Assembly: GCA_026224875.1 (NCBI GenBank)
Contig: JAMFRU010000024.1
Location: forward strand, 1 to 40,495
Direction of reading: 5' to 3'
Origin: Acidocella sp.
Lineage (GTDB): Bacteria; Pseudomonadota; Alphaproteobacteria; Acetobacterales; Acetobacteraceae
DNA: 40,495 nucleotides
A model generated the notes under the pieces. It made no database searches. It was not told where the DNA came from and saw only the letters and a program-made list of their open reading frames with translations. Positions 25,011 through 32,578 of the stretch are shown in pieces (within the stretch, counting starts at the first letter, position 1; the number at the start of each line of letters is the position of its first letter). Both the position numbers and the translations under genes were made by a program.

Positions 25011-25592
25011 TCAGGTAAGGCGCGCGACCTCTGATTTGAGACGCGGCAATATTTCGTTCCCGAACCATGGGTTTTGCTTTTCCCAGCCGGAGGTGCGCCA
25101 GGACGGGTGCGGCAAGGGCAGAAACTTGCCCCCTGCCCCTGCCCGGACGTTTTCCGTCATGCTGGCTTTGCCGAGGTAGCGCTTTTGCGCGTAGCCGCCG
25201 GCGAGCAGGATCAATTCCAGTTGCGGCAATAACGCTAAAAATTTACCGTGCCATGATAGCGCGCATTCCGGGCGCGGCGGGGCGTCGCCGCCATTGGGCA
25301 GGCGGCCGGGGTAGCAAAAGCCCATCGGCAAGAAGCCTATTTTTGAGGAATCGTAGAATATATCACGGCCTATGCCCATCCAGCCGCGCAGGCGGTCGCC
25401 GGAGGCGTCGTCAAACGGCTGGCCGGAGATGTGTACCTTGGTGCCGGGCGCCTGGCCGATGATCAGCAGCCTTGCTGTTGGCGAGACGCGGAATACCGGG
25501 CGGGGGCCCAACGGCAAAACGGCGGCGCAGAGGGTACAGCCTCGCGCTGCCGTTGCTAGTTGGTCCAGCGGTGTCAGAGGCTCGTGCGCCAC
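25011..25592 (-). CDS. uracil-DNA glycosylase family protein
   Basis: A 193-residue UDG-superfamily enzyme expected to excise uracil or related bases. Motif 1 is GQAPGTKVHISGQPFDD (about 46-62), and the closing motif is LPHPSW (about 159-164), with His as in HPSP. Cysteines in GCTLC (19 and 22), GFCYPG and PECAL could hold an iron-sulfur cluster as in family 4 enzymes. The GTG start lies 19 bases inside the end of the cytochrome c1 gene, so it is probably translated from the same message as the bc1-like operon. The exact UDG family and base preference are not determined. Confidence 0.85.
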   Translation of the reverse strand: MAHEPLTPLDQLATAARGCTLCAAVLPLGPRPVFRVSPTARLLIIGQAPGTKVHISGQPFDDASGDRLRGWMGIGRDIFYDSSKIGFLPMGFCYPGRLPNGGDAPPRPECALSWHGKFLALLPQLELILLAGGYAQKRYLGKASMTENVRAGAGGKFLPLPHPSWRTSGWEKQNPWFGNEILPRLKSEVARLT

Positions 25593-26278
25593 ACTTTGCG
25601 CTTGGAGATGATGGCGATGATCGCGAGGAAGGCGAAGAAGATGATGGCGCGGAAGCCGATCAGATGTTTCGCATCGAGGTTGGGATCCGCCGTCCAGGTG
25701 AGGAACTCGGCGACGTCTGCTGCTTCCTGCGCGGTGGTGGTTGGGGCGCCGTCTGCGTAGGTTACCGCGCCGTCGTGCAGGGCGGCCGGCATTGCCGTTT
25801 GGCCGCCGGGGAAGGCTGCGTTGTAGTAATGGCCGGGAAGAAGTGAGACGCCGGCCGGGGCTGGCGCGTAGCCGGTGAGGTAGTCGTAGATATAGCGCGG
25901 GCCGGGGCGCTGGGCGACGATGCTGGTGAGGTCGGGCGGGACCGCGCCGCCCATGTCCATGGGGGCCGCACCTTTTAGGGCTGAGTCAAGATTACCACCG
26001 GCCGCGGCGGCTTCGCCGGCGGCCTGGTCGGGGGTTAGGCCGAGGGCTTCGAGGTCGCGGTAGTGGACGCCGCTGACGGAGTGGCAGCCGGCGCAGACCG
26101 ATGAGAAGACCTGGAAACCGCGTTGGGCGGCGGCTTTGTCGATGGTGCCAAGCGCGCCTTGGCTTTGGAATTTTAAGGGCGACAGCGTGTCTTCAGCATG
26201 TGCGGCCCGGGGCGCAGCCGCAACAAAGCTAAGCGCGACAAGGCTGAATGCCAGAAGTGGAGCTAAAATGCGGCGCAT
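25574..26278 (-). CDS. petC: cytochrome c1 subunit of a degenerate bc1 complex
   Basis: A 234-residue membrane-anchored c-type cytochrome. A cleavable signal (about 1-28, ending AHA-ED) precedes the heme-binding motif VCAGCH (Cys62, Cys65, His66); the axial methionine is likely Met163 in GGQTAMPAAL. The V-P-P-D-L segment (113-117) and YIYDYLTGYAPAPAG (129-143) are typical of cytochrome c1. A C-terminal helix (about 207-225) ends in K-R-K-V-W for membrane anchoring. It is shorter than usual: the region between the heme motif and V-P-P-D-L lacks the P-N-E segment. The ATG shares one base with the cytochrome b stop. The heme site, unlike those of its partners, looks intact. Confidence 0.9.
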   Translation of the reverse strand: MRRILAPLLAFSLVALSFVAAAPRAAHAEDTLSPLKFQSQGALGTIDKAAAQRGFQVFSSVCAGCHSVSGVHYRDLEALGLTPDQAAGEAAAAGGNLDSALKGAAPMDMGGAVPPDLTSIVAQRPGPRYIYDYLTGYAPAPAGVSLLPGHYYNAAFPGGQTAMPAALHDGAVTYADGAPTTTAQEAADVAEFLTWTADPNLDAKHLIGFRAIIFFAFLAIIAIISKRKVWRTSL

Positions 26279-27399
26279 TATTCGGCCTCCATCGCCGTGA
26301 CCACCGGGGTGATGACCAAAAAGTGGAAAAAATACCAGGTGGTGAACACGCCGGCCAAAGTGCTGGCGAGCGCGCAATGGGAATGGGCGGCCCAGCCCAG
26401 GCCGATGACGTCTAGCGCCAGGAGCCAGATGAAGAAGCCGTAGACCTTGCCTTTGGCGCCGTTGGCGCCGGAGCGGTCCAGCCAGGGCAGTGCGTAGAGC
26501 ACTGCCGCGGCGGCGATTGCGGCCAGAATGCTGAGGGTCGCGGTGGGGAATACGCCGAGCAGACCGGCGGCAGGGGCCAGATACCAGGGCACGGCGGCAC
26601 CAATTGCCACGGTGAGATCCGTGGCGGGCAGCTGGTTCATATGCGTGCTGCTGATGTGCGGCGCGTAGAAGGCGAGGATGACGAAGATGAAGGCAAACAC
26701 TGCCAGAGCCGCGAAATACTGCGCCAAGTAATACGGGTAGAACGCAACAGCGCGGGCTGGGGCGACGGGCAGTGCCACGGCCTTGCGGCTGGCGTGGATG
26801 AGCCAGACCACCAGCAGCAGGGAGGCTGCCAGCAGCGCGTGGAAAACTTCGAGCCGGGCGAGCGTGCCGCCGCCGGCGGGGCCGCCGAAGAACCACAGGC
26901 CGACAGCGCCGGGCAGGCTGCCGAGCGAGAGAGCCGCGTTGGAGGCGTTGAACAGCGACCAGTAGCCGGCCGCACCGCCGGTGAGCACATAGCCCAGCCA
27001 GCCGGTAAGCAGCAGAATGGCCAGGAGCTTGACGCTGAGCAGCCAGACGAACTCGCCGGGGGCGCGGTAGGCGCGGGTGAGGACGGCGCGGAAGAGATAG
27101 AGATAGGTGACGGCGAAAATCATCGTCGTGCCGGTGGCGTGGTAGGCGCGGATGAGCCAGCCGTTGTTCACGTCACGGTCTATGAATTGCACCGAATCGA
27201 AGGCGTGCCAGGGGTTGTAGTACACCGCCAGGACAATGCCGGAGAGGGTGAGGAAGGCCGCCGCAACCGCGATGAGGAAGGGGAAGGCCTCGAAATACGG
27301 TGCGCCGGGGGCGCGGTTTTTCTGGCAGAAGGTGGCGCACAGGCTGCCGAGATATGGCAGGCGCGTGGTTGCCCATGAGGTCTTGCTTTGCGTTGTCAT
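26278..27399 (-). CDS. petB: divergent cytochrome b subunit lacking the heme bH helix-B ligand and PEWY motif
   Basis: A 373-residue, roughly eight-helix membrane protein clearly homologous to bc1 cytochrome b: AFDSVQFIDRDVNNGWLIR (66-84) is nearly canonical. The bL ligands are present, His87 in YHATGTT and His187 in EVFHALL. The helix-B ligand of heme bH, 14 residues after His87, is Tyr101 (YLYLFR). In helix D the residue 14 after His187 is Ile201, but His202 follows; the 15-residue spacing occurs in cytochrome b6. The Qo motif PEWY reads VPWY (270-273), losing the Glu, and the usual P-W-G-Q after G-Y-V-L is T-G-G-A. Shorter than typical cytochrome b (400 or more). Confidence 0.9.
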   Translation of the reverse strand: MTTQSKTSWATTRLPYLGSLCATFCQKNRAPGAPYFEAFPFLIAVAAAFLTLSGIVLAVYYNPWHAFDSVQFIDRDVNNGWLIRAYHATGTTMIFAVTYLYLFRAVLTRAYRAPGEFVWLLSVKLLAILLLTGWLGYVLTGGAAGYWSLFNASNAALSLGSLPGAVGLWFFGGPAGGGTLARLEVFHALLAASLLLVVWLIHASRKAVALPVAPARAVAFYPYYLAQYFAALAVFAFIFVILAFYAPHISSTHMNQLPATDLTVAIGAAVPWYLAPAAGLLGVFPTATLSILAAIAAAAVLYALPWLDRSGANGAKGKVYGFFIWLLALDVIGLGWAAHSHCALASTLAGVFTTWYFFHFLVITPVVTAMEAE

Positions 27400-27402
27400 G
27401 AT

Positions 27403-27957
27403 TCAGCCCAGCTTGATCTGCGCGGCGTTGAGGAAAGTGTAGCGCGGGATGGCGAGGTTCTTCACCGCCGGGCCTTTGCGGACGCGGCCCAGCGGGTCGT
27501 ATTCGCTGCCGTCGCAGGGGCAAACCCAGCCGTTGAAGTCGCCGCGCGGGTCGGAGGTGGCATCGCCTTCCAGCTCGCAGGGCGTGGCGGTGTTCAGGCC
27601 GACGACGACCACGAAACTCGGGTAGCCGGCGTTTACGCGCGCGGAAAAATCGGCCGGGTCCACCAGAGTGGAGGTGACGAGGAACTCGTTATCAGCGACA
27701 TCCTTGGCGGTGAGCTTGCGGATGGTGACCGGCAAACCGCCCCACTGCACAGTTTTTGCAGTATTTTCGGCAATATCGGCAACATTGACGATGAGGTGTG
27801 CTGCACCTTGCGCGGCCGCATCGGGGTTCAGCGCGTCGACCACGGGCCAGAGAATGGCACCCCCCGCTACCGCGCCGGTGGCGGCTGTCAGAAGGGTTAA
27901 AAATTCACGCCGGGAACCCCCGTGCGCCGTCACCTGTGATGCTGCTGATTCAGCCAA
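27403..27957 (-). CDS. petA: Rieske-like subunit lacking [2Fe-2S] ligands
   Basis: A 184-residue homologue of the bc1 Rieske protein. A twin-arginine signal anchor SRREFLTLLTAATGAVAGGA (15-34) is followed by W-P-V-V-D-A-L-N-P-D, as in true Rieske subunits, and the C-terminal RVRKGPAVKNLAIPRYTF is canonical. The two cluster-binding boxes are altered. CTHLGC reads NTATPC (Asn122, Ala124, Cys127), and CPCHGS reads CPCDGS (Cys146, Cys148, Asp149). Three of four cluster ligands are gone, while both disulfide cysteines remain. I chose the TTG at 27957, six bases after AGGGGAG, because no ATG or GTG serves before the signal. It heads the operon, three bases ahead of cytochrome b. Confidence 0.9.
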   Translation of the reverse strand: MAESAASQVTAHGGSRREFLTLLTAATGAVAGGAILWPVVDALNPDAAAQGAAHLIVNVADIAENTAKTVQWGGLPVTIRKLTAKDVADNEFLVTSTLVDPADFSARVNAGYPSFVVVVGLNTATPCELEGDATSDPRGDFNGWVCPCDGSEYDPLGRVRKGPAVKNLAIPRYTFLNAAQIKLG

Positions 27958-28060
27958 TGTCGTCTCCCCTGGAGCAATCAACTCCTGAACACACGCATGA
28001 CGGCTCGGGAAGAAAATTTCAAGAGTGGATGGACGCGGGAGTTTTGCGTATGGGGGTGCC

Positions 28061-28915
28061 ATGAGCACAATTGCCCCACATGATGCCCTGAAATCCGATG
28101 TTGCCGCCTGGTTTGTCCAATTGCGAGACCGGATTTGCGGGGAGTTCGAGGCCATTGAGGATATGGCGGGGCCGAATCCCGGGCGGTTTGAGCGCACCAG
28201 CTGGGACCGGCCGGATGGCGGCGGTGGCGTGATGAGTGTCATCAAGGGCCAGGTATTTGAGAAGGCCGGGGTAAATATTTCCGTGGTGCAGGGGAATTTT
28301 ACGCCGGATTTCGCGGCAAGGATTCCAGGGACCGAGGCGGGGGCGGCGTTCTGGGCGGCGGGGATTTCACTCGTGGCGCATCCGCGTAGCCCCAAACTGC
28401 CGGCGGTGCATATGAACACGCGTATGATGGTGACGGCCAAGGGCTGGTTTGGCGGCGGGGGGGATTTGACGCCCTTGCAGCCGGGCACCGCGGCGGCGGT
28501 TGAGGATACGGCAGGGTTTCATGCGGCGTATAAGGCTGCTTGCGACCGGCATGACCCGGCGTATTACGAAAAATTCAAAAAATGGTGCGATGAATATTTT
28601 TATCTGCCGCACCGGCAGGAGCCGCGCGGGGCGGGGGGGATTTTTTACGACTACCTCGACTCCGGCGATGCGGTGGCGGATTTCGCTTTTACCCGTGATG
28701 TGGGGGAGGCTTTTTGTGCGGCTTATATGCCGATTGCCAGGCGAAGGTTTGCCGAGACTTTCACGCCCGAGGAGCGCGAGGCGCAGTTGATACGGCGCGG
28801 GCGGTATGTGGAGTTCAACCTGCTGTATGACAGGGGTACGACGTTTGGGTTGAAAACCGGCGGCAAGGTGGATGCGATACTCATGTCCATGCCGCCGGAG
28901 GTCAAATGGCCGTGA
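28061..28915 (+). CDS. hemF: oxygen-dependent coproporphyrinogen III oxidase
   Basis: Oxidatively decarboxylates two propionates of coproporphyrinogen III to vinyl groups in heme synthesis, using O2. The 284-residue protein carries the family signatures: VHMNTRMMVTAKGWFGGGGDLTP (in the centre, about 121-143) with the conserved His and Asp, KWCDEYFYLPHRQEPRGAGG (about 179-198), and GRYVEFNLLYDRGT (about 246-259). I chose ATG 28061, preceded by GGGGG; the frame is open 12 codons further. It is divergent from the bc1-like operon across 103 bases, so heme supply and a cytochrome complex may share a regulatory region. Confidence 0.96.
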   Translation: MSTIAPHDALKSDVAAWFVQLRDRICGEFEAIEDMAGPNPGRFERTSWDRPDGGGGVMSVIKGQVFEKAGVNISVVQGNFTPDFAARIPGTEAGAAFWAAGISLVAHPRSPKLPAVHMNTRMMVTAKGWFGGGGDLTPLQPGTAAAVEDTAGFHAAYKAACDRHDPAYYEKFKKWCDEYFYLPHRQEPRGAGGIFYDYLDSGDAVADFAFTRDVGEAFCAAYMPIARRRFAETFTPEEREAQLIRRGRYVEFNLLYDRGTTFGLKTGGKVDAILMSMPPEVKWP

Positions 28916-29380
28916 TTACGGGGTGATACCCACGCCACCTGGGGTAATGACGATCGAAGGTGGGGCCACGTAAACCGGTGGGGGTGGCGCGTAATAGGCC
29001 GGCGGCGGGGCATAATAGCCCGGCTGCGGTACCACATAGACCGGTTGCGGGCCGTAATAACCGTAGCCCGGGCCCCAGCCTGGGTACCAATGCCAGCCAT
29101 GATTCGGGCCCCAATAACCGTGGCCGTTGTAATCGTGATAGGCTTGGTGGCCGTCCCAGCCATGGCCATTATAGCCGCCGTGATAGCCTGGGCCGCCGTG
29201 CCAGCCGTTGCCACCGCCGCCGTGATCGTCGCCGCGACCGTCGCCGTGCCCGTCGCCGTGCCCGTTGTTGCCGCCGCCGTGGTTACCCCAGTCGGCATGG
29301 GCCGGGGCCGTTGTTAAAGCCAGGCTGCCGAACAAAGCCGCGGCCACGGCGCTTAAGCGGAATAGTGATCTAAACTTCAT
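28916..29380 (-). CDS. exported Gly/His-rich protein with Tyr/Pro tail
   Basis: A 154-residue protein with a signal peptide of about 29 residues (ending AHA-DW). The mature part has a Gly/His/Asn/Asp repeat region (about 30-85, built on N-G-H-G and D-G-H-G units), then an aromatic segment with Trp and Tyr (about 88-110), then a P-P-x-Y-Y-A-P-P region of proline and tyrosine (about 112-150). The histidines suggest metal binding in the periplasm or on the surface, but that is inference. It is convergent and directly abutting with hemF: the two stop codons are adjacent. No known family beyond composition. Confidence 0.75.
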   Translation of the reverse strand: MKFRSLFRLSAVAAALFGSLALTTAPAHADWGNHGGGNNGHGDGHGDGRGDDHGGGGNGWHGGPGYHGGYNGHGWDGHQAYHDYNGHGYWGPNHGWHWYPGWGPGYGYYGPQPVYVVPQPGYYAPPPAYYAPPPPVYVAPPSIVITPGGVGITP

Positions 29381-29592
29381 CAGGGTCCCCCGTGATTACC
29401 AATGACACTCATATGGGAGCGCCAGATGGCGTAACCATGCCGGAACCGGGGCTAAATCATGGCAGGTGAAGATAAACATTAAATTTATTTAGAATCAGAT
29501 ATGTACGTAAACTAACTCTTGCGAAACCTGGCGGCCAAGCGATAGACTCGGGCGAGAGTCCGGAATGCTGGATCAAGTCAAGGAATTATTTC

Positions 29593-29913
29593 GTGCTTCG
29601 CGCTATTCGCAACCGCCTCCGCGCTATCGCGCCGCCAGTCGTGTTTCTGGCGCTCACCTATTATTTTGGGTGGAACGCGGTGCATGGGAAGAGCGGGCTT
29701 GAGGCCCAGCATGTGCAGCAGCAACAGCTGGACCAGGCCAATGCGCAGTACAAGGCCGCCGAGGCGGAGAGGCTGGCCTGGCAGACCAAGATCGCGGATT
29801 TGAATGGGCAGTCGATTCAGCCGGATATGCTCGATGAGCAGGCGCGGCAGGTGCTTAATCTGGCCAATCCGCAGGATATGGTGATTGATCTCGCGCCGCG
29901 TAAAGCGGATTAA
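29593..29913 (+). CDS. ftsB: FtsB/DivIC-like septum formation initiator
   Basis: A 106-residue bitopic membrane protein: a short basic cytoplasmic end, one membrane helix (about 12-28), then a coiled coil rich in Gln, Ala and Glu (about 35-75) and a short C-terminal domain. This is the layout of FtsB, which joins FtsL and FtsQ in the divisome. It lies upstream of the PDH operon, as FtsB-like genes often do in alphaproteobacteria. GTG start eight bases after AAGGAA. The short length and low-complexity coil leave some doubt. Confidence 0.78.
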   Translation: MLRAIRNRLRAIAPPVVFLALTYYFGWNAVHGKSGLEAQHVQQQQLDQANAQYKAAEAERLAWQTKIADLNGQSIQPDMLDEQARQVLNLANPQDMVIDLAPRKAD

Positions 29914-30035
29914 GAGGCTTTTAGCTCACCACATGTTGTTTATTTTTGGGTGGTGCGTGGATGAACTGTGCCCGGATGCGGGGTGGTTTGTAATTTTATT
30001 GCGCGGGCTGGCGGTGGTGTTTCGGCCAGTAGCAT

Positions 30036-30060
30036 AAATTAACCACTTATTAGTTAATTT
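30036..30060. promoter_or_regulatory. perfect dyad upstream of the PDH operon
   Basis: AAATTAAC (30036-30043) and GTTAATTT (30053-30060) form a perfect 8-base inverted repeat around CACTTATTA, 104 bases ahead of pdhA in an otherwise GC-rich genome. The form is that of a binding site for a dimeric regulator. The 250-base gap (29914-30163) holds no gene; the AT-rich tract 29985-30075 is the likely promoter. Confidence 0.5.
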
Positions 30061-30163
30061 GAAATTTTGCTGAACATTGAGGGGAGTTTACGAAGCCGCC
30101 CTTGTGCGGATTTGCTGGTTGGGCAACACTTCGGGCGAAAAAAACCTTCCAGGAGCGACGCCC

Positions 30164-31186
30164 ATGGCTGCGGCCCCCGATAAATCACGTAAACCCCCGA
30201 GATCCGCCAAGCACCCCGCCGATACCATGGACCGCGATGAGCTGCTGAAAGCGTATACCTCCATGCTGCTAATCCGCCGCTTCGAGGAGAAGGCCGGGCA
30301 GTTGTATGGCATGGGGCTGATTGCCGGGTTCTGCCATTTGTATATCGGCCAGGAGGCCGTGGTGGTGGGCATGCAGCATGCCATAGATACCGGGGACCAG
30401 GTGATTACCTCCTACCGCGACCATGGGCATATGCTGGCCTGCGGGATGGACCCGAAAGGCGTGATGGCGGAGCTGACCGGGCGCTCGGGGGGCTACTCCA
30501 AGGGCAAGGGCGGCTCGATGCATATGTTCTCCAAGGAAAAAGGGTTCTTTGGCGGGCATGGGATTGTGGGCGCGCAGGTGAGCCTCGGCACCGGGCTGGG
30601 GTTCTCCAACTGGTACCGGGAGACTGACCGGGTTTCGCTGACGTATTTTGGTGAAGGGGCCTCGAACCAGGGGCAGGTTTATGAGAGCTTCAATCTCGCG
30701 AATTTAATGAAACTGCCGGTGGTGTTTATCATTGAAAACAACCGTTACGCCATGGGGACTTCCGTTGAGCGGGCCTCGGCGTCGCGCGATCTGTCGCTGA
30801 ACGGCGTGCCTTGGGGCATGCCGAGCCTTTCCGTGGATGGCATGGATGTGCAAGCGGTAAAGGCTGCCGGCGATGAGGCGGTGGCGCATTGCCGATCGGG
30901 CAAGGGGCCGTTTTTGCTGGAGATGAAGACGTACCGCTACCGCGGGCATTCGATGTCCGACCCCGCCAAGTACCGGACCCGCGAGGAAGTGCAGAAGATG
31001 CGGGCGGAGCATGACAGTCTGGATGCGGCGAAGGCGAAACTGCTGGAGCTGGGGCTGGATGAGGCTGAGCTGAAGAAGATCGACGATGGGTTGAAGGCGC
31101 GTGTGCAGGAGGCGGCGGAATTCGCGCAATCTTCTCCTGAGCCGGAGCGTGGTGAATTATATACTGACGTGCTGGTGGGGTCTTAG
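30164..31186 (+). CDS. pdhA: pyruvate dehydrogenase E1 component, alpha subunit
   Basis: With PdhB, decarboxylates pyruvate on thiamine diphosphate and passes the acetyl group to lipoate. The 340-residue protein has the ThDP/Mg motif GEGASNQGQVYESFNLANLM ending in I-E-N-N (about 163-193), and a Ser-containing phosphorylation-loop-like sequence YRYRGHSMSDPAKYR (about 256-270). The N-terminal 20 residues are basic and flexible. I chose ATG 30164 because AGGAG lies eight bases ahead; the frame is open 29 codons further without similarity. First gene of the PDH operon, three bases before pdhB. Confidence 0.96.
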   Translation: MAAAPDKSRKPPRSAKHPADTMDRDELLKAYTSMLLIRRFEEKAGQLYGMGLIAGFCHLYIGQEAVVVGMQHAIDTGDQVITSYRDHGHMLACGMDPKGVMAELTGRSGGYSKGKGGSMHMFSKEKGFFGGHGIVGAQVSLGTGLGFSNWYRETDRVSLTYFGEGASNQGQVYESFNLANLMKLPVVFIIENNRYAMGTSVERASASRDLSLNGVPWGMPSLSVDGMDVQAVKAAGDEAVAHCRSGKGPFLLEMKTYRYRGHSMSDPAKYRTREEVQKMRAEHDSLDAAKAKLLELGLDEAELKKIDDGLKARVQEAAEFAQSSPEPERGELYTDVLVGS

Positions 31187-31189
31187 ACG

Positions 31190-32563
31190 ATGGTTGATAT
31201 TTTGATGCCGGCACTGTCGCCGACCATGACCGAGGGCAAGCTTGCCAAATGGCTGAAGAAGCCGGGGGATGAGATTAAATCGGGCGATGTGATTGCCGAG
31301 ATCGAGACCGATAAGGCGACCATGGAGATAGAGGCGGTAGATGAAGGCACGATGCAGGAGATTTTGGTTGAGGAGGGCACTGAGGGTGTCGCCGTGAATA
31401 CCATTATTGGCCGCATGGGCGGGGATGAAGTGCAAGCGCCCGCGCCCAAGGCCGAGGCTGAGGCACCCAAGACCGAGGCTGTGCCGGCGAAGGCCGAAGA
31501 GGCGGCAGCCGAGGCGCCGGCGAAGCCCGCTGCCAAGAGTGAGGCCCCTGCCGCCCCTGCCCCGGCTGTTGAGCCGGAGTATGGCGAGACCAAGCCGACG
31601 ACGGTGCGTGAGGCGTTGCGCGAGGCGATGAGTTTGGAAATGCGGGCCGATAAGGACGTTTTTTTGATGGGCGAAGAAGTCGCGCAGTATCAGGGCGCTT
31701 ACAAGATCAGCCAGGGGATGCTGGATGAGTTTGGGCCGCGCCGGGTGATCGATACGCCGATTACCGAGCATGGGTTTACCGGCATGGCCGTGGGTGCGGC
31801 GATGAATGGGCTGAAGCCGATTGTGGAGTTCATGACGTTCAATTTTGCCATGCAGGCGATTGACCAGATCATCAATTCGGCCTCCAAAACTTTGTATATG
31901 TCCGGCGGGCAGATGGGGGCGCAGATTGTGTTCCGGGGCCCGAATGGGGCGGCGGCGCGGGTCGGGGCGCAGCATTCGCAATGCTATGCATCGTGGTATG
32001 CGCATTGCCCGGGGTTGAAGGTGGTTGCACCGTGGAGTGCGGCGGATGCCAAGGGGTTGTTGCGGGCGGCGATTCGCGATCCTAATCCGGTTATCTTTCT
32101 GGAGAATGAGATTCTTTATGGGCATTCCTCGGAATGTCCGATCTCCGACGATTTTATTTTGCCGATCGGCAAGGCCAAGGTGGAGCGTGAGGGTACTGAT
32201 GTTACCATCATCGCTTTTTCCATCATGGTGGATTTGGCGCTGAAGGCGGCTGAGACGCTGGAGAGCCAAGGGATTTCGGCGGAGGTGATCAACCTGCGCA
32301 CGATACGGCCGCTGGATATTGATACGATTGTGGAAAGTGTGAAGAAAACCAGCCGGGTGGTGAGCGTGGAAGAGGGCTGGCCGTTTGCCGGTATTGGCTC
32401 CGAGATTATCGCCACTGTGGTGGAGCATTGTTTTGACTGGCTGGATGCGCCGCCGGTGCGTGTGGCGGGTGTTGATGTGCCGATGCCTTATGCGGCGAAT
32501 TTGGAAAAACTGGCGCTGCCGCAACCGGGTTGGGTTGTGGATGCGGTTAAGAAACTTTTCTGA
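31190..32563 (+). CDS. pdhB: pyruvate dehydrogenase E1 beta subunit with N-terminal lipoyl domain
   Basis: A 457-residue fusion: an N-terminal lipoyl domain (about 1-78) with the lipoylated Lys42 in [13 protein letters not shown], a Pro/Ala/Lys/Glu-rich linker (about 80-130), and the E1-beta body (about 135-457), which has the ThDP-binding region and E-H-G-F-T-G-M (about 186-192). A lipoyl domain on E1-beta in addition to E2 is known from alphaproteobacteria. It carries acetyl groups within the same complex; the extra arm should increase lipoyl number. Spacing to pdhC is 15 bases. Confidence 0.96.
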   Translation: MVDILMPALSPTMTEGKLAKWLKKPGDEIKSGDVIAEIETDKATMEIEAVDEGTMQEILVEEGTEGVAVNTIIGRMGGDEVQAPAPKAEAEAPKTEAVPAKAEEAAAEAPAKPAAKSEAPAAPAPAVEPEYGETKPTTVREALREAMSLEMRADKDVFLMGEEVAQYQGAYKISQGMLDEFGPRRVIDTPITEHGFTGMAVGAAMNGLKPIVEFMTFNFAMQAIDQIINSASKTLYMSGGQMGAQIVFRGPNGAAARVGAQHSQCYASWYAHCPGLKVVAPWSAADAKGLLRAAIRDPNPVIFLENEILYGHSSECPISDDFILPIGKAKVEREGTDVTIIAFSIMVDLALKAAETLESQGISAEVINLRTIRPLDIDTIVESVKKTSRVVSVEEGWPFAGIGSEIIATVVEHCFDWLDAPPVRVAGVDVPMPYAANLEKLALPQPGWVVDAVKKLF

Positions 32564-32578
32564 TCCGGGGGGATTAAA

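Noticed and set aside
26279-26896. A long N-terminal extension of cytochrome c1 into the cytochrome b gene
   Set aside because: The extension is Arg/Pro-rich out-of-frame translation of cytochrome b. The real start is the ATG at 26278, which begins a signal peptide.
25574-27957. Sequencing error as the source of the altered bc1 motifs
   Set aside because: The changes are several independent in-frame substitutions at separate ligand sites in two genes, with no frame disruption and conserved flanking motifs.
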